NCBI GenBank assembly: GCA_041674345.1
Contig: JBAYVY010000084.1
Location: forward strand, 1-11,417
Length of the DNA stretch: 11,417 nucleotides
Source: JBAYVY01 sp041674345
Lineage (GTDB): Bacteria > Planctomycetota > Phycisphaerae > Phycisphaerales > Zrk34
Reading direction: 5' to 3'
The notes beneath the pieces are model-generated. The model made no database searches. It saw only the letters and a program-made list of their open reading frames with translations, and had not been told where the DNA came from. Positions 1 through 6,747 of this stretch are shown here, piece after piece (positions within the stretch are counted from its first letter, which is position 1; each line of letters opens with the position of its first letter). A program made the position numbers and the translations under genes.

Positions 1-92
1 CGAGCCTCCAGTCGCCCCAGACGCGCGAGTAGTTCACGCACCAACGCGATCAACTGCGGCTCGCTCAACGATTCGATCTGGTCATCCGTCAT
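1..92 (-). CDS. Partial N-terminus, possible IS66-type transposase (TnpC-like)
   Basis: Only the first 30 codons lie in the window; the gene runs off the left edge. Reading leftward from the ATG at 92-90, the peptide begins MTDDQIESLSEPQLIALVRE and continues LLARLGRLEA. This is a leucine-heptad, coiled-coil-like start. The L-x-x-x-x-L-x-x-L-V-R-E style is common at the N-terminus of IS66-family transposases, which carry a leucine-zipper segment there. No catalytic DDE residues are visible, so the family call is inference from about 30 residues. The ribosome site is weak (GGGG directly before the ATG). The short stretch up to the CBS gene could hold the element's end, but no terminal repeat can be matched without the other end. 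Any coiled-coil regulator is an alternative. Confidence 0.35.
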   Translation of the reverse strand, partial: MTDDQIESLSEPQLIALVRELLARLGRLEA

Positions 93-161
93 CCCCAGCT
101 ATATCGGTCAAACCCGCCCTGTTACATTGAAATCCGTGAACGGCTACAACCCCCGAAAGGC

Positions 162-190
162 AAGACCGCGACCAACGGTCGCGGCTTTGT
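162..190. terminator. Stem-loop terminator downstream of the CBS gene
   Basis: CCGCGACC (166-173) and GGTCGCGG (177-184) form a perfect 8-bp stem with a 3-nt loop. AAG (162-164) and CTT (185-187) extend it past a one-base bulge. A T-rich run (ctttgtgttt) follows on the plus strand. The hairpin lies 22 bp beyond the CBS stop codon, so it could end that minus-strand transcript, although the better T-tract is on the plus side. It may work in both directions. Confidence 0.55.
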
Positions 191-196
191 GTTTAA

Positions 197-211
197 TTCC
201 GGGGGCGGGGG
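197..211 (+). repeat. Dispersed G-rich motif TTCCGGGGGCGGGGG abutting the CBS stop codon
   Basis: This copy of the G-rich motif ends directly against the TCA (TGA on the minus strand) stop of the CBS gene. About eleven copies or close variants start at 197, 3327, 3378, 3447, 4393, 5052, 5433, 5451, 5802, 6501 and 8513. All have TTCC at the left on the plus strand. The copy at 4393 abuts a stop codon in the same way. Confidence 0.7.
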
Positions 212-652
212 TCACACGCGGCCGTAGATGTATTCCTGGAGGTATTGGATGTGGATTTGGTGATCGACGACGGCGTGTGCGTTGATGTCGCCGATGCTGA
301 TGATGCCGAGCATTTTGCCGGTATCGGTGACGACGGGGATATGCCGGATGCGGCGTTGTTTCATGAGGAGCTGGACATCTTCGAGGGGCATCATGGCTTG
401 GCAGCAGACGACCTCGCTGGTCATCACCTGGTCGATGGTGGTGTGCAGCGGATCGCGTTGTACGCCGATGACGCGGCGGAGGACGTCGCGTTCGGTGAAG
501 ATGCCGATGACGTTGGCGTCGGCGTCGATGACGACGATCGCGCCGATTTTGTGGTGGTTCATCATCGTGATGGCATCGAAGACGCTGACGTGTTCACGGA
601 TGGTGTGGACCAGCGAATCCTTGCGGGCGAGGACGTCCTGAACGATGGCCAT
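212..652 (-). CDS. CBS-domain pair protein
   Basis: This 146-residue protein consists of almost nothing but two CBS modules, at about residues 8-65 and 75-135. They are recognised from the repeated pattern of IGAIVVID...VIGIFTERDVL in the first and IRHIPVVT...MLGIISIGDIN in the second. CBS pairs (Bateman modules) bind adenosyl nucleotides such as AMP, ATP or SAM and act as energy or ionic sensors. With no attached effector domain, this one would have to act on a partner that the sequence does not identify. The start is the ATG at 652-650, chosen because GGAGGTG lies 5 nt upstream and the CBS fold begins at once. A much longer open frame continues upstream through the divergent transporter, but that is antisense. 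The gene is transcribed away from the NSS symporter, so regulation or co-function with it is possible but unproven. Confidence 0.9.
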   Translation of the reverse strand: MAIVQDVLARKDSLVHTIREHVSVFDAITMMNHHKIGAIVVIDADANVIGIFTERDVLRRVIGVQRDPLHTTIDQVMTSEVVCCQAMMPLEDVQLLMKQRRIRHIPVVTDTGKMLGIISIGDINAHAVVDHQIHIQYLQEYIYGRV

Positions 653-859
653 GAGACACCTCCAAGTGTTGCGACCGCGTCCGGGGTTGAGGGACGAGAT
701 GAGTTGACGCGGCCAAGCTCCCGTTTGACCCGTTGCCTGATGATAGGCGGGGTGGCGGGCCGGAAGCAAGGGGAAATTGCGAGTTTCCCTTTCCCGCCAC
801 ATTGCGGTATCGTAACGCGCATCGGGTTCACACATCGCACATAGCAGAGGGACACGCAT
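653..859. promoter_or_regulatory. Divergent intergenic region with a nested stem-loop (752-800)
   Basis: This 207-bp gap between divergent genes should hold both promoters, but I see no convincing -35/-10 pair. It does contain a two-part stem-loop. GTGGCGGG (752-759) pairs perfectly with CCCGCCAC (793-800), and inside it GGGAAA (771-776) pairs with TTTCCC (784-789). It would lie in the symporter leader about 60 nt before the start codon if transcription begins upstream of it. It does not match a riboswitch class I can name. The symporter's ribosome site is AGAGGGA at 846-852, and GGAGGTG for the CBS gene lies at 658-664. Confidence 0.45.
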
Positions 860-2422
860 ATGGCTGAGCTGACACGGCAACCGGAGCGCTGGGGAACACG
901 CATCGGCGTGATTCTGGCGGTGATGGGCAGCGCGGTGGGATTGGGCAATTTTCTGCGGTTTCCGGGCCTGGCGGCGAAATACGAGGGCGGGGCGTTCATG
1001 ATCCCCTACTTCATCGCGCTGTTCGTGCTGGGGCTGCCTCTGGCGTGGGGCGAATGGGCGATGGGGCGGTATGGCGGGACGCGCGGGTTCAATTCCACCC
1101 CCGGAATCTATCGCGCGATCTGGCCCCGCAAAATCTCGCCCTATCTCGGCGTGCTGGGCATGCTCGTGCCGGTCGGCATCTATATGTATTACATTTACAT
1201 TGAGGCGTGGTGCCTGGGTTATGCGTGGAACATGCTCACCGGGAAACTGACGCTGGGCGCCGACTGGAAAAACTACGACGCCTTTTTCACGACCTTCGTC
1301 GGGGCGGACAAGGACGGCGTGATGTTCCAGGGCGCGAGCACGGCGACGACCTTTCTGCTGATCTGCATCGTACTGAATTTCGTGCTGATTTATCGCGGAT
1401 TGACCGGGGGCATCGAATGGTTCTGCAAGTGGGCGATGCCCGCGTTGGTGGTGTGCGCGATCATCGTGCTGGCGCGCGTGCTGACGATGCCGGGCATCAG
1501 CCACGGACTGGGCTTCATGTGGAACCCGCGCACCGGCGACAAGGGACTGCTCGAAAACCTGGCCAACGGACAGATGTGGCTGGAGGCGACGGGGCAGATT
1601 TTCTTTTCGCTGAGCGTGGGGTTCGGCATCATCATCACCTACGCCAGTTACCTGAGGCCCAACGACGACATCGCGCTGTCGTCGCTGACCAGTTGCGCGG
1701 GCAATGAGTTTTGCGAAGTGGCGCTGGGCGGAATGATTACCATTCCCGCGGCGTTCATCCTGCTGGGCACGGCGGCGGTGGGGTCGAGTTTCGATCTGGG
1801 ATTCAAGACGTTGCCGATGGTCTTCGCTTCCATGCCGATGGGACGGACCATCGGCGTACTGTTCTTCTTTCTGTTGTTCCTCGCGGCGATCACCAGCTCG
1901 CTGTCGATGTTGCAACCGGCGATCGCGCTGCTGGAAGAGGGACTGGGCCTGAATCGCCGGGCGTCGGTGGCGATGCTCGGCTTCGTCACGCTCATGGGCA
2001 CCGGCCTGGTCGTCTGGTTCAGCAAGGGATTGCTGGTGCTCGACCAGTTCGATTTCTGGGTCGGCACGTTCTGCATTTATCTGCTGGCGATGTTCCAGAC
2101 GATCCTGTTCGGATGGATACTCGGCGTGGACCGGGGCATGGAGGAACTGAACCGCGGCGGAGCGATCCGCATTCCCCGCTTCGTCGGCTTCATGCTCAAA
2201 TACGTCTCGTCCACGTACCTCATTGGCATCTTCGTCATCTGGCTCTACCAACAAATCACCGCCGGGAAGGACAACTATTTCAAGACCGTCGCGCATAACC
2301 CCGCGGCGCAACTGGCGGTGGCGTTTCTCGTCATCGTCGCCGTGTTCTTCACGCTGCTGGTCCACCAGTCCGTCCGCCGGTGGAACCGCATCGAAGCGGC
2401 CCAACAGGAGGTGATGCTGTGA
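860..2422 (+). CDS. NSS/SNF-family sodium-dependent symporter (LeuT-type)
   Basis: This 520-residue protein has about the length of LeuT and would be an inner-membrane, sodium-coupled importer of an amino acid or a related amine. The first helix carries the family signature GNFLRFP (29-35) followed by YEGGAFMIPY (41-50). Helix 3 has YYIYIEAW (110-117), where LeuT has a near-identical stretch lining the substrate site. Residues 344-353 (ITSSLSMLQP) match the helix-8 segment whose Thr/Ser residues hold the second sodium ion. The remaining sequence is a run of hydrophobic helices consistent with twelve spans. The start at 860 follows AGAGGGA with 7 nt spacing. The 3' end overlaps a tiny membrane-protein gene by 4 nt (GTGA). 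The substrate cannot be read from sequence; related two-part bacterial systems import methionine or alanine. Confidence 0.93.
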   Translation: MAELTRQPERWGTRIGVILAVMGSAVGLGNFLRFPGLAAKYEGGAFMIPYFIALFVLGLPLAWGEWAMGRYGGTRGFNSTPGIYRAIWPRKISPYLGVLGMLVPVGIYMYYIYIEAWCLGYAWNMLTGKLTLGADWKNYDAFFTTFVGADKDGVMFQGASTATTFLLICIVLNFVLIYRGLTGGIEWFCKWAMPALVVCAIIVLARVLTMPGISHGLGFMWNPRTGDKGLLENLANGQMWLEATGQIFFSLSVGFGIIITYASYLRPNDDIALSSLTSCAGNEFCEVALGGMITIPAAFILLGTAAVGSSFDLGFKTLPMVFASMPMGRTIGVLFFFLLFLAAITSSLSMLQPAIALLEEGLGLNRRASVAMLGFVTLMGTGLVVWFSKGLLVLDQFDFWVGTFCIYLLAMFQTILFGWILGVDRGMEELNRGGAIRIPRFVGFMLKYVSSTYLIGIFVIWLYQQITAGKDNYFKTVAHNPAAQLAVAFLVIVAVFFTLLVHQSVRRWNRIEAAQQEVML

Positions 2423-2634
2423 CAGTTCCCTTGCTTTTCACACTCGCGCAAAGCCCCGTTGAATCGGCGAAGGATTTTCACCTGACCCCCGGCGGCTGGA
2501 CCGTCATGCTGTTGTCCGTCGGGTTCGTCACGATCCTGCTGACGTGGTGCATCGGCAAAGTCGTCACAACGCCCGGTTCGGAAGAACATCTGCACTCGCA
2601 ATCCGACGCCACGCCGGACATGGACGAACCATGA
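2419..2634 (+). CDS. Small single-helix subunit of the NSS symporter (MetS-like)
   Basis: This 71-residue protein starts at a GTG that overlaps the symporter stop (GTGA). A strong AGGAGG at 2406-2411 lies 7 nt upstream inside the symporter's last codons. One transmembrane helix is clear (about residues 26-47, WTVMLLSVGFVTILLTW), followed by a polar, acidic tail ending DMDEP. Bacterial NSS symporters of the MetP type are often followed by such a one-helix small subunit (MetS), which is needed for transport in the corynebacterial system. Position, size and topology fit that role here. Sequence identity to a named family cannot be judged by eye, so the role comes mainly from context. The stop codon is followed immediately by the 2635 inverted repeat. 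Confidence 0.8.
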   Translation: MTVPLLFTLAQSPVESAKDFHLTPGGWTVMLLSVGFVTILLTWCIGKVVTTPGSEEHLHSQSDATPDMDEP

Positions 2635-2714
2635 CAACAGAACAGCAAAACAACAGAACATGGCGGAAGCATACATGACGTCATCCCGCATGTTCTGCTT
2701 TTCTGTTGTTCCGC
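2635..2714. repeat. Octamer-unit inverted repeat between convergent genes (probable bidirectional terminator)
   Basis: The left arm (2635-2665) is built of 8-bp units: AACAGAAC at 2636, AGCAAAAC at 2644 and AACAGAAC at 2652, then ATGGCGG. The right arm (2686-2714) is an imperfect reverse complement made of similar octamers. The loop holds a perfect 10-bp palindrome, ATGACGTCAT (2675-2684). It fills the whole gap between the small-subunit stop and the lipoprotein stop, so it probably ends both transcripts although it lacks a long T-tract. Related octamers recur at 10201-10283. Confidence 0.75.
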
Positions 2715-2716
2715 TT

Positions 2717-3292
2717 TCACTGCGTCATCACCATTTTCGGGTACCCCAGTTTTTCGCTGACCATCGCCTGAATCCTGCGCACCAGTTCCAGCGTCTTTTC
2801 ATCGTCGCGCTCGGCGGTGAACGATCCCTCGGCCACGGCCACGCCGAGCGTGTTTTCAAAGCCCTCGTTGGCGTTCAGCAGCCGCAGCGTCGCGTTGCGC
2901 AATGTCGCGCTGAAGGTTGAATCGCCGGGCGTTTCGCCGGGGCGCAGCAATCCGCCTCCGCCGTAGCAGCCGATCTTCTCGCCGTCGAACACGATGTATC
3001 GCACCGACGCATTGGTGGCCGACGCATCGAACGGGGTCTTGCCGGCCATCGGCGTCCAGAACATCTGCAAATGCACCACCTGCCGGGGCGTATCGACCGG
3101 GCCGTCGATCAGCAGGACGTGCAGCGTCTGCACGTCCTGCACCGCGTAAATCGCCGTGTCGAACCGGCCCTCCACCGTGGTCGCGTTGTCCAATGCCGCC
3201 GATCGCACCGACAACGCCCCGGCGCTGCCGCAACCGCCCAGTCCCATCGCCGCGCACAACAGGCACATCACGCTGATGATCGCTCGTTTCAT
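2717..3292 (-). CDS. Small putative lipoprotein of unknown function
   Basis: This 191-residue protein starts with a lysine/arginine pair, a hydrophobic stretch and the lipobox LGGC, with the modified cysteine at residue 21. It should be exported and lipid-anchored. The mature part has no domain I recognise. It looks like a compact beta-rich fold (RFDTAIYAVQDVQTLHVLLI, then VHLQMFWTP and IVFDGEKIGCYGGGG) with a charged helix near the end (ERDDEKTLELVRRIQAMVSE). The start ATG overlaps the stop of the hydrolase gene (ATGA), with AAGGA about 10 nt upstream inside that gene, so translation is coupled. It is the last gene of the minus-strand operon and meets the symporter genes tail to tail across a hairpin. 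The operon suggests an envelope-related role, but nothing more specific is supported. Confidence 0.8.
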   Translation of the reverse strand: MKRAIISVMCLLCAAMGLGGCGSAGALSVRSAALDNATTVEGRFDTAIYAVQDVQTLHVLLIDGPVDTPRQVVHLQMFWTPMAGKTPFDASATNASVRYIVFDGEKIGCYGGGGLLRPGETPGDSTFSATLRNATLRLLNANEGFENTLGVAVAEGSFTAERDDEKTLELVRRIQAMVSEKLGYPKMVMTQ

Positions 3293-4326
3293 TCCTGGGT
3301 TTCCTTGAGTTTGTGAATGTTCCCACTTCCGGGGGCGGAGGCGGGGGCCGCTTGCGGCTTGGCACTTGCGGTCTTACTTCCGGGGGCGGGAGGCGGAGTT
3401 TCGGGTTTCGAGTTTCGAGTTTCGTGGGAAGAGGGTGCGGGGTTGATTCCGGGGGCGGGGGCGGGGGCGTTCGCAATACCCTGCGGCGATATCCCCAGTT
3501 CCGTCAGCACCTCGCGTTCGACGATTTGCCGCACCACTTCACGGGGTACGGTCGGCAGGCCCGTGCCCACCACGAACCGATGCAGCGAATACATCGTCGA
3601 TATCGCCTGCGCCGGGCTGTTGTACGGAAAGTCGCTGCCGAACAGCAGCCGATCCGTCACTTCCAGTTGATGCGCCTGAAGCAGCACGTTGTAAAGCTGC
3701 CACGGGCGCGCGATCACGTTGCCCAGTTCCGCCCAGACGTTGCGGTGTTTGCCGATGAGCGTGAGGGTTTCGTCGATCCACGGGTGGCCGCAGTGCGCCA
3801 GTATCAGTTTGAGTTGCGGGAAAGTGCGTGCGATCTCGTCGAACAAAAACGGACGGGCGTATTCCATCTTCGAGTCGCGCGTAAAATGCGTCCCCTGATG
3901 CAGCAGCACCGGCAGTCCCATCTTCTGCGCCAGTTCATACAGTTTCATCGCGCGCGTGTCAGACGGGTGGTAATCCTGCCCCGCCGGGCTGATCGTCAGT
4001 CCTGAAAATCCCATCGACACCCAGTCGCGCACCTGCGACAGACAATCCGCATCCACCGGGTCCACCCCCGCGAATCCGAGCAGCTTGCCCCCACGACGGG
4101 ACACACATTCCGCCAGGTACGCATTGGGCACATCCGCGCCCAGGTACCGGCTGCGAAAGCCCAGCACCACCGCCACGTCCACCGGCTCCATCGCCTGTTC
4201 GTGCATCGCCGGGCCGGCGTCCAGCATCTCGTATCGCTCGGCGAACCGTCTGCGCAACTGCGCGCTGATCTGCGGGCCGAGCTGCTCCGGCGTCTGCCAC
4301 AAATGCGTGTGCATATCGACGATCAT
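3289..4326 (-). CDS. Amidohydrolase_2 family metal-dependent hydrolase with a repeat-derived C-terminal tail
   Basis: This is a 345-residue TIM-barrel hydrolase of the amidohydrolase superfamily (ACMSD/amidohydrolase_2 type). Metal-ligand motifs are in order: MHTHLW with His6 and His8 at the first strand, LLHQGTHF with His143, LILAHCGHPW with His178/His181, and LFGSDFPYNSP with Asp232. The substrate is unknown; relatives are decarboxylases or C-O/C-N hydrolases. The catalytic domain ends near residue 284. The last 60 residues are a Pro/Ala-rich tail (APAPAPG, HETRNSKPET, PPPAPGS, AKPQAAP, APGSG) encoded by dispersed DNA repeats at 3327-3469, so this tail looks like accretion rather than fold. 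The start at 4326 opens directly into the metal motif; its ribosome site is weak, and TAGGAT lies 9 nt upstream. It follows the ligase gene by 75 bp and overlaps the lipoprotein start. Confidence 0.88.
   Translation of the reverse strand: MIVDMHTHLWQTPEQLGPQISAQLRRRFAERYEMLDAGPAMHEQAMEPVDVAVVLGFRSRYLGADVPNAYLAECVSRRGGKLLGFAGVDPVDADCLSQVRDWVSMGFSGLTISPAGQDYHPSDTRAMKLYELAQKMGLPVLLHQGTHFTRDSKMEYARPFLFDEIARTFPQLKLILAHCGHPWIDETLTLIGKHRNVWAELGNVIARPWQLYNVLLQAHQLEVTDRLLFGSDFPYNSPAQAISTMYSLHRFVVGTGLPTVPREVVRQIVEREVLTELGISPQGIANAPAPAPGINPAPSSHETRNSKPETPPPAPGSKTASAKPQAAPASAPGSGNIHKLKETQE
3327..3469 (+). repeat. Compound repeat cluster encoding the hydrolase tail
   Basis: Three kinds of element lie head to tail. 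G-rich motifs start at 3327, 3378 and 3447. The palindromic motif CCGCTTGCGGCTTGGCA is at 3348-3364. A single heptamer arm at 3399-3426 has four TTTCGNG-type units (TTTCGGG, then TTTCGAG twice, then TTTCGTG). All remain open in the minus-strand reading frame. The 3447 copy has three G5 runs. Confidence 0.85.
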
Positions 4327-4392
4327 CGTCTCAGCATCCTACCGCTTCCCCACGGGTTATTCGAGGGGGGACATCGGTTTGTCGGCAAAAAC

Positions 4393-4401
4393 TTCCGGGG
4401 G
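4393..4401 (+). repeat. Short G-rich motif abutting the ligase stop codon
   Basis: TTCCGGGGG ends exactly against the TCA (TGA on the minus strand) that stops the ligase gene. This is the same arrangement as at the end of the CBS gene. The rest of the 4327-4401 gap shows nothing else except TAGGAT (minus strand, 4341-4336), a possible -10 for the hydrolase. Confidence 0.6.
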
Positions 4402-6747
4402 TCACCGCGACCGGTCCATCCGCCGCTCCAATTCTTGCCGCTCATCAGCCGATAGCTGCGAATCAGGGTCGAGGTATTTCATCGCATCCAACTTCAGCGC
4501 CGCGGCGTAAAACCCGCCCGCCGCTTCACGCTCGCCGAGTCTCTCCATCATCGCCCCCGCCTCAATGTGCGCCTGCGTTCCGAACGGGTCGCAACTCACC
4601 GCCTCGACAATCGCTTCGATCGCGCGGGTCCGCCACACCGCATCCCCCGTCAGTTCCCACGCCGACACATCGTATTCCGCTTCGCCCCGCCACAATCCCG
4701 CCGGGTGCATCGGTCGATTCCTCGCCTGCACATACCATCGCCGGCCCATCTCCAGCCAGTCCGCCCGCCTGGCCGGTTCACGCCGCGCCATGATGAATGC
4801 CGCCTGTGCCATCATGTTCACATCGCGCGGCTCCAAGCTCGCCGGCCCGCGCCCCGGTTCCGCCGCCACACCATATTCGCCCGCCTGATAAGCCGCCCAT
4901 CGCGCCGTCGCATTGGATCGCATCCGTCCCGCATGATCGACATGAATCCACCATCCGCCCAACATCACCCCCATCAACAGCAGCAGCGACACGCTCCCGA
5001 TCACCCCCCATCGCCCGTTCCCGCTCGCCTCCATGCCTTCATTTCTTGAACTTCCGGGGGCGGGGGCGGCAGCGGCAGCGCCGATCACCACCATCAACAC
5101 AGGCCCGGTCATCGCGTTGGTCAATCCCATGTCGATCTGACTGTGCAGCAGCGCCATCACCGCCGCCGCCAGCGCGCCGATCGACAGCCATCGTTCGTCC
5201 AACCGCATCGTCGGCGAGTACCCGACGATCACCGCGAACCACACCGCGCTGATCGCCCACATCGCCGCGCTGTCCACCCACATCGCGTCCTGTTGCACGA
5301 AGTATTGTGTCCCAAACGCCAACCCCGCCGCGATGATCCCGATCTCCCATCGCGCTCCCGCCCCCCCCGAAAGTTTTCCTTCCTGCCGTTTAGCGGGTGA
5401 CGCGCAGCGTCCCTCTTCTCTTTCACTTCCGGTTCCGGGAGCGGGGGCGGTTCCGGGGGCGGGGGCCGCTTTCCACAACATCACGCCGATCATCCCCACC
5501 CACGCCCACCCCGCCAATCCCAACTGCGACACCCACGCCGCCTCCACATTGTGCGGGTCCGCCACGTCCTCCGGGCTGAGCGGGTTCTTCAACACCATGT
5601 ACCTGTCCTGAAACCGGCCCGGCCCGATGCCCGTGATCGGCTCATCCATCACCATCTTCGCCGCCGCCTGCCAGTAAAACCCCCGGAAGAGTAACGAACA
5701 TTCGCCGCCGGGTGTCGTCTGAACCCCCAACACCCACCACCGCCCCGCCACCGCCAACACCCCCAACATCACCAGCAAAAACGCCGCGTTTCGCCACGTT
5801 CTTCCGGGGGCCGCTTGCGGCTTAGCATTCGTCCACCACGCGACAACCGCCATCACTGCCCCCACCCACGCGCACGCCGCTATCGCCCCCTTTGAAAACG
5901 TACAGATCAACGCCGCCAACCCCAACAGCGCACACCCCCCCACCGCCCACAACCATCGCCGCCGAACACTCCGCGCCGCCCTCGCCTCGCTTGCCTCAAC
6001 GTCTTCCCCTTCCTCCTTCTTCCACGCCGCCATGACCCATCCCGCGCCCAGCAGCGTCACCGCTCCCGCCGCCGTGCCAAACACGTTCGACAATCCCACC
6101 GCCCCCGTCGCTTCGTTCTGCATCAGTCGCACTTCATATTTACGCTGCTCGACCGATCCTTCCGTCCACTGATGTTCCCGCAACACCTTCTGCCGATTCG
6201 CCCGGTAATGCTGAACCGTTTCGTGATGTTGCACCGTCACCTGCCACACCGCGCCCAATCCGATCGCCGCGCCCAGCGCCATCACCCCCGCCAGCACCAT
6301 CCTTCGATTCGCCGCCGACGCTTCCGCAACGAACATCGCCGCCAGTCCCAGCGCCGTCGCGCCGATCCAGTTGCCCGCGATGAACAAATCCCCCGTTCCC
6401 ATCGCCACGTGCAGCATCGCCCCCCCCGCGCCCATCAGCCACAACACCACCAACCCAATGTGCGCCTTGCGTTTCCTCCCCCCCGGCGTGCGGGCTTTAC
6501 TTCCGGGGGCCCGCATGTTCGCCCCGATCATCGCAATCATCAGCGTCATCACGCACAGCATGTCCGTGATCGCCGTGCCGATCGGCCCCACATCCGTCGT
6601 CACCTGATTCGCCCCGAAGTCCCACGTCCAAACGCCCCGAAACGTCACCAGCAGCCGCGCCGTCGCCAATGCGATCACGCCGATGAGGGCGATTTCATCG
6701 ACCCGATTTCCGATTTCCGATTTCCGATTTCCGATTTTGTCTGACAC
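4402..6747 (-). CDS. O-antigen ligase/Wzy-like polytopic membrane protein with C-terminal helical tail
   Basis: This 781-residue membrane protein has about twelve hydrophobic spans. The diagnostic part is the ligase core: FSKGAIAACAW (284-294), the large loop with DEPITGIGPGRFQDRY (368-383) and the DPHN motif (397-400). This arrangement is shared by O-antigen ligases (WaaL) and Wzy-type polymerases, which move undecaprenyl-PP-linked glycans on the periplasmic side. The last 170 residues look like TPR-type helices. The chosen start is GTG at 6747-6745, with GGAG 9 nt upstream. A TTG at 6792 gives a longer frame but lies inside a repeat without a ribosome site. Repeat-derived peptides sit near residues 2-15, 79-92, 243-256, 307-316, 426-466 and 556-578, all at the N-terminus or between predicted helices. 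The neighbouring upstream gene makes the lipid-linked sugar. Confidence 0.85.
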   Translation of the reverse strand: MSDKIGNRKSEIGNRVDEIALIGVIALATARLLVTFRGVWTWDFGANQVTTDVGPIGTAITDMLCVMTLMIAMIGANMRAPGSKARTPGGRKRKAHIGLVVLWLMGAGGAMLHVAMGTGDLFIAGNWIGATALGLAAMFVAEASAANRRMVLAGVMALGAAIGLGAVWQVTVQHHETVQHYRANRQKVLREHQWTEGSVEQRKYEVRLMQNEATGAVGLSNVFGTAAGAVTLLGAGWVMAAWKKEEGEDVEASEARAARSVRRRWLWAVGGCALLGLAALICTFSKGAIAACAWVGAVMAVVAWWTNAKPQAAPGRTWRNAAFLLVMLGVLAVAGRWWVLGVQTTPGGECSLLFRGFYWQAAAKMVMDEPITGIGPGRFQDRYMVLKNPLSPEDVADPHNVEAAWVSQLGLAGWAWVGMIGVMLWKAAPAPGTAPAPGTGSEREEGRCASPAKRQEGKLSGGAGARWEIGIIAAGLAFGTQYFVQQDAMWVDSAAMWAISAVWFAVIVGYSPTMRLDERWLSIGALAAAVMALLHSQIDMGLTNAMTGPVLMVVIGAAAAAPAPGSSRNEGMEASGNGRWGVIGSVSLLLLMGVMLGGWWIHVDHAGRMRSNATARWAAYQAGEYGVAAEPGRGPASLEPRDVNMMAQAAFIMARREPARRADWLEMGRRWYVQARNRPMHPAGLWRGEAEYDVSAWELTGDAVWRTRAIEAIVEAVSCDPFGTQAHIEAGAMMERLGEREAAGGFYAAALKLDAMKYLDPDSQLSADERQELERRMDRSR
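5023..5069 (+). repeat. Dispersed motifs inside the ligase gene (fourth insertion zone)
   Basis: GCTCGCCTCCATGCCTT (5023-5039) is a variant of GCTTGCCTCAACGCCTT, followed by the G-rich motif at 5052-5069. On the minus strand they encode APAPGSSRNEGMEAS, just before the last transmembrane helix. Confidence 0.7.
5386..5469 (+). repeat. Hairpin repeat plus G-rich motifs inside the ligase gene
   Basis: The first 34 bp (5386-5419) match 10997-11030 in truA at 31 of 34 positions. Within it GACGC (5399-5403) pairs with GCGTC (5407-5411). Two G-rich motifs follow at 5433 and 5451. Together they encode about 40 residues (426-466) in a loop between two membrane helices, including REEGRCASPAKRQEG. Confidence 0.85.
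5802..5827 (+). repeat. G-rich motif fused to CCGCTTGCGGCTTAGCA inside the ligase gene
   Basis: TTCCGGGGG runs straight into the palindromic motif at 5811-5827. The minus strand reads NAKPQAAPG in a short loop before the helix starting RNAAFLLVML. The same pair of motifs occurs at 3327-3364. Confidence 0.8.
5989..6005 (+). repeat. Dispersed motif GCTTGCCTCAACGTCTT inside the ligase gene
   Basis: It differs at one position from the copy at 8375-8391 in the phosphorylase gene. On the minus strand it encodes EDVEAS within a charged loop (about residues 243-256) between two membrane helices. Confidence 0.6.

Noticed and set aside
653..2404. A long open frame on the minus strand continuing upstream of the CBS gene for about 580 codons
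   Set aside because: It is antisense to the clearly conserved symporter. Its Arg/His/Gln/Glu-rich translation is typical of a shadow frame, and the CBS start at 652 has a strong ribosome site.
1098..5691. Reverse-oriented matches to TTCCGGGGG near 1098-1106 and 5680-5688
   Set aside because: They lack the GC-rich tail and fall in likely native coding (STPGIYRAI and LFRGFYWQ), so I treat them as chance matches. They slightly weaken the same-orientation claim.
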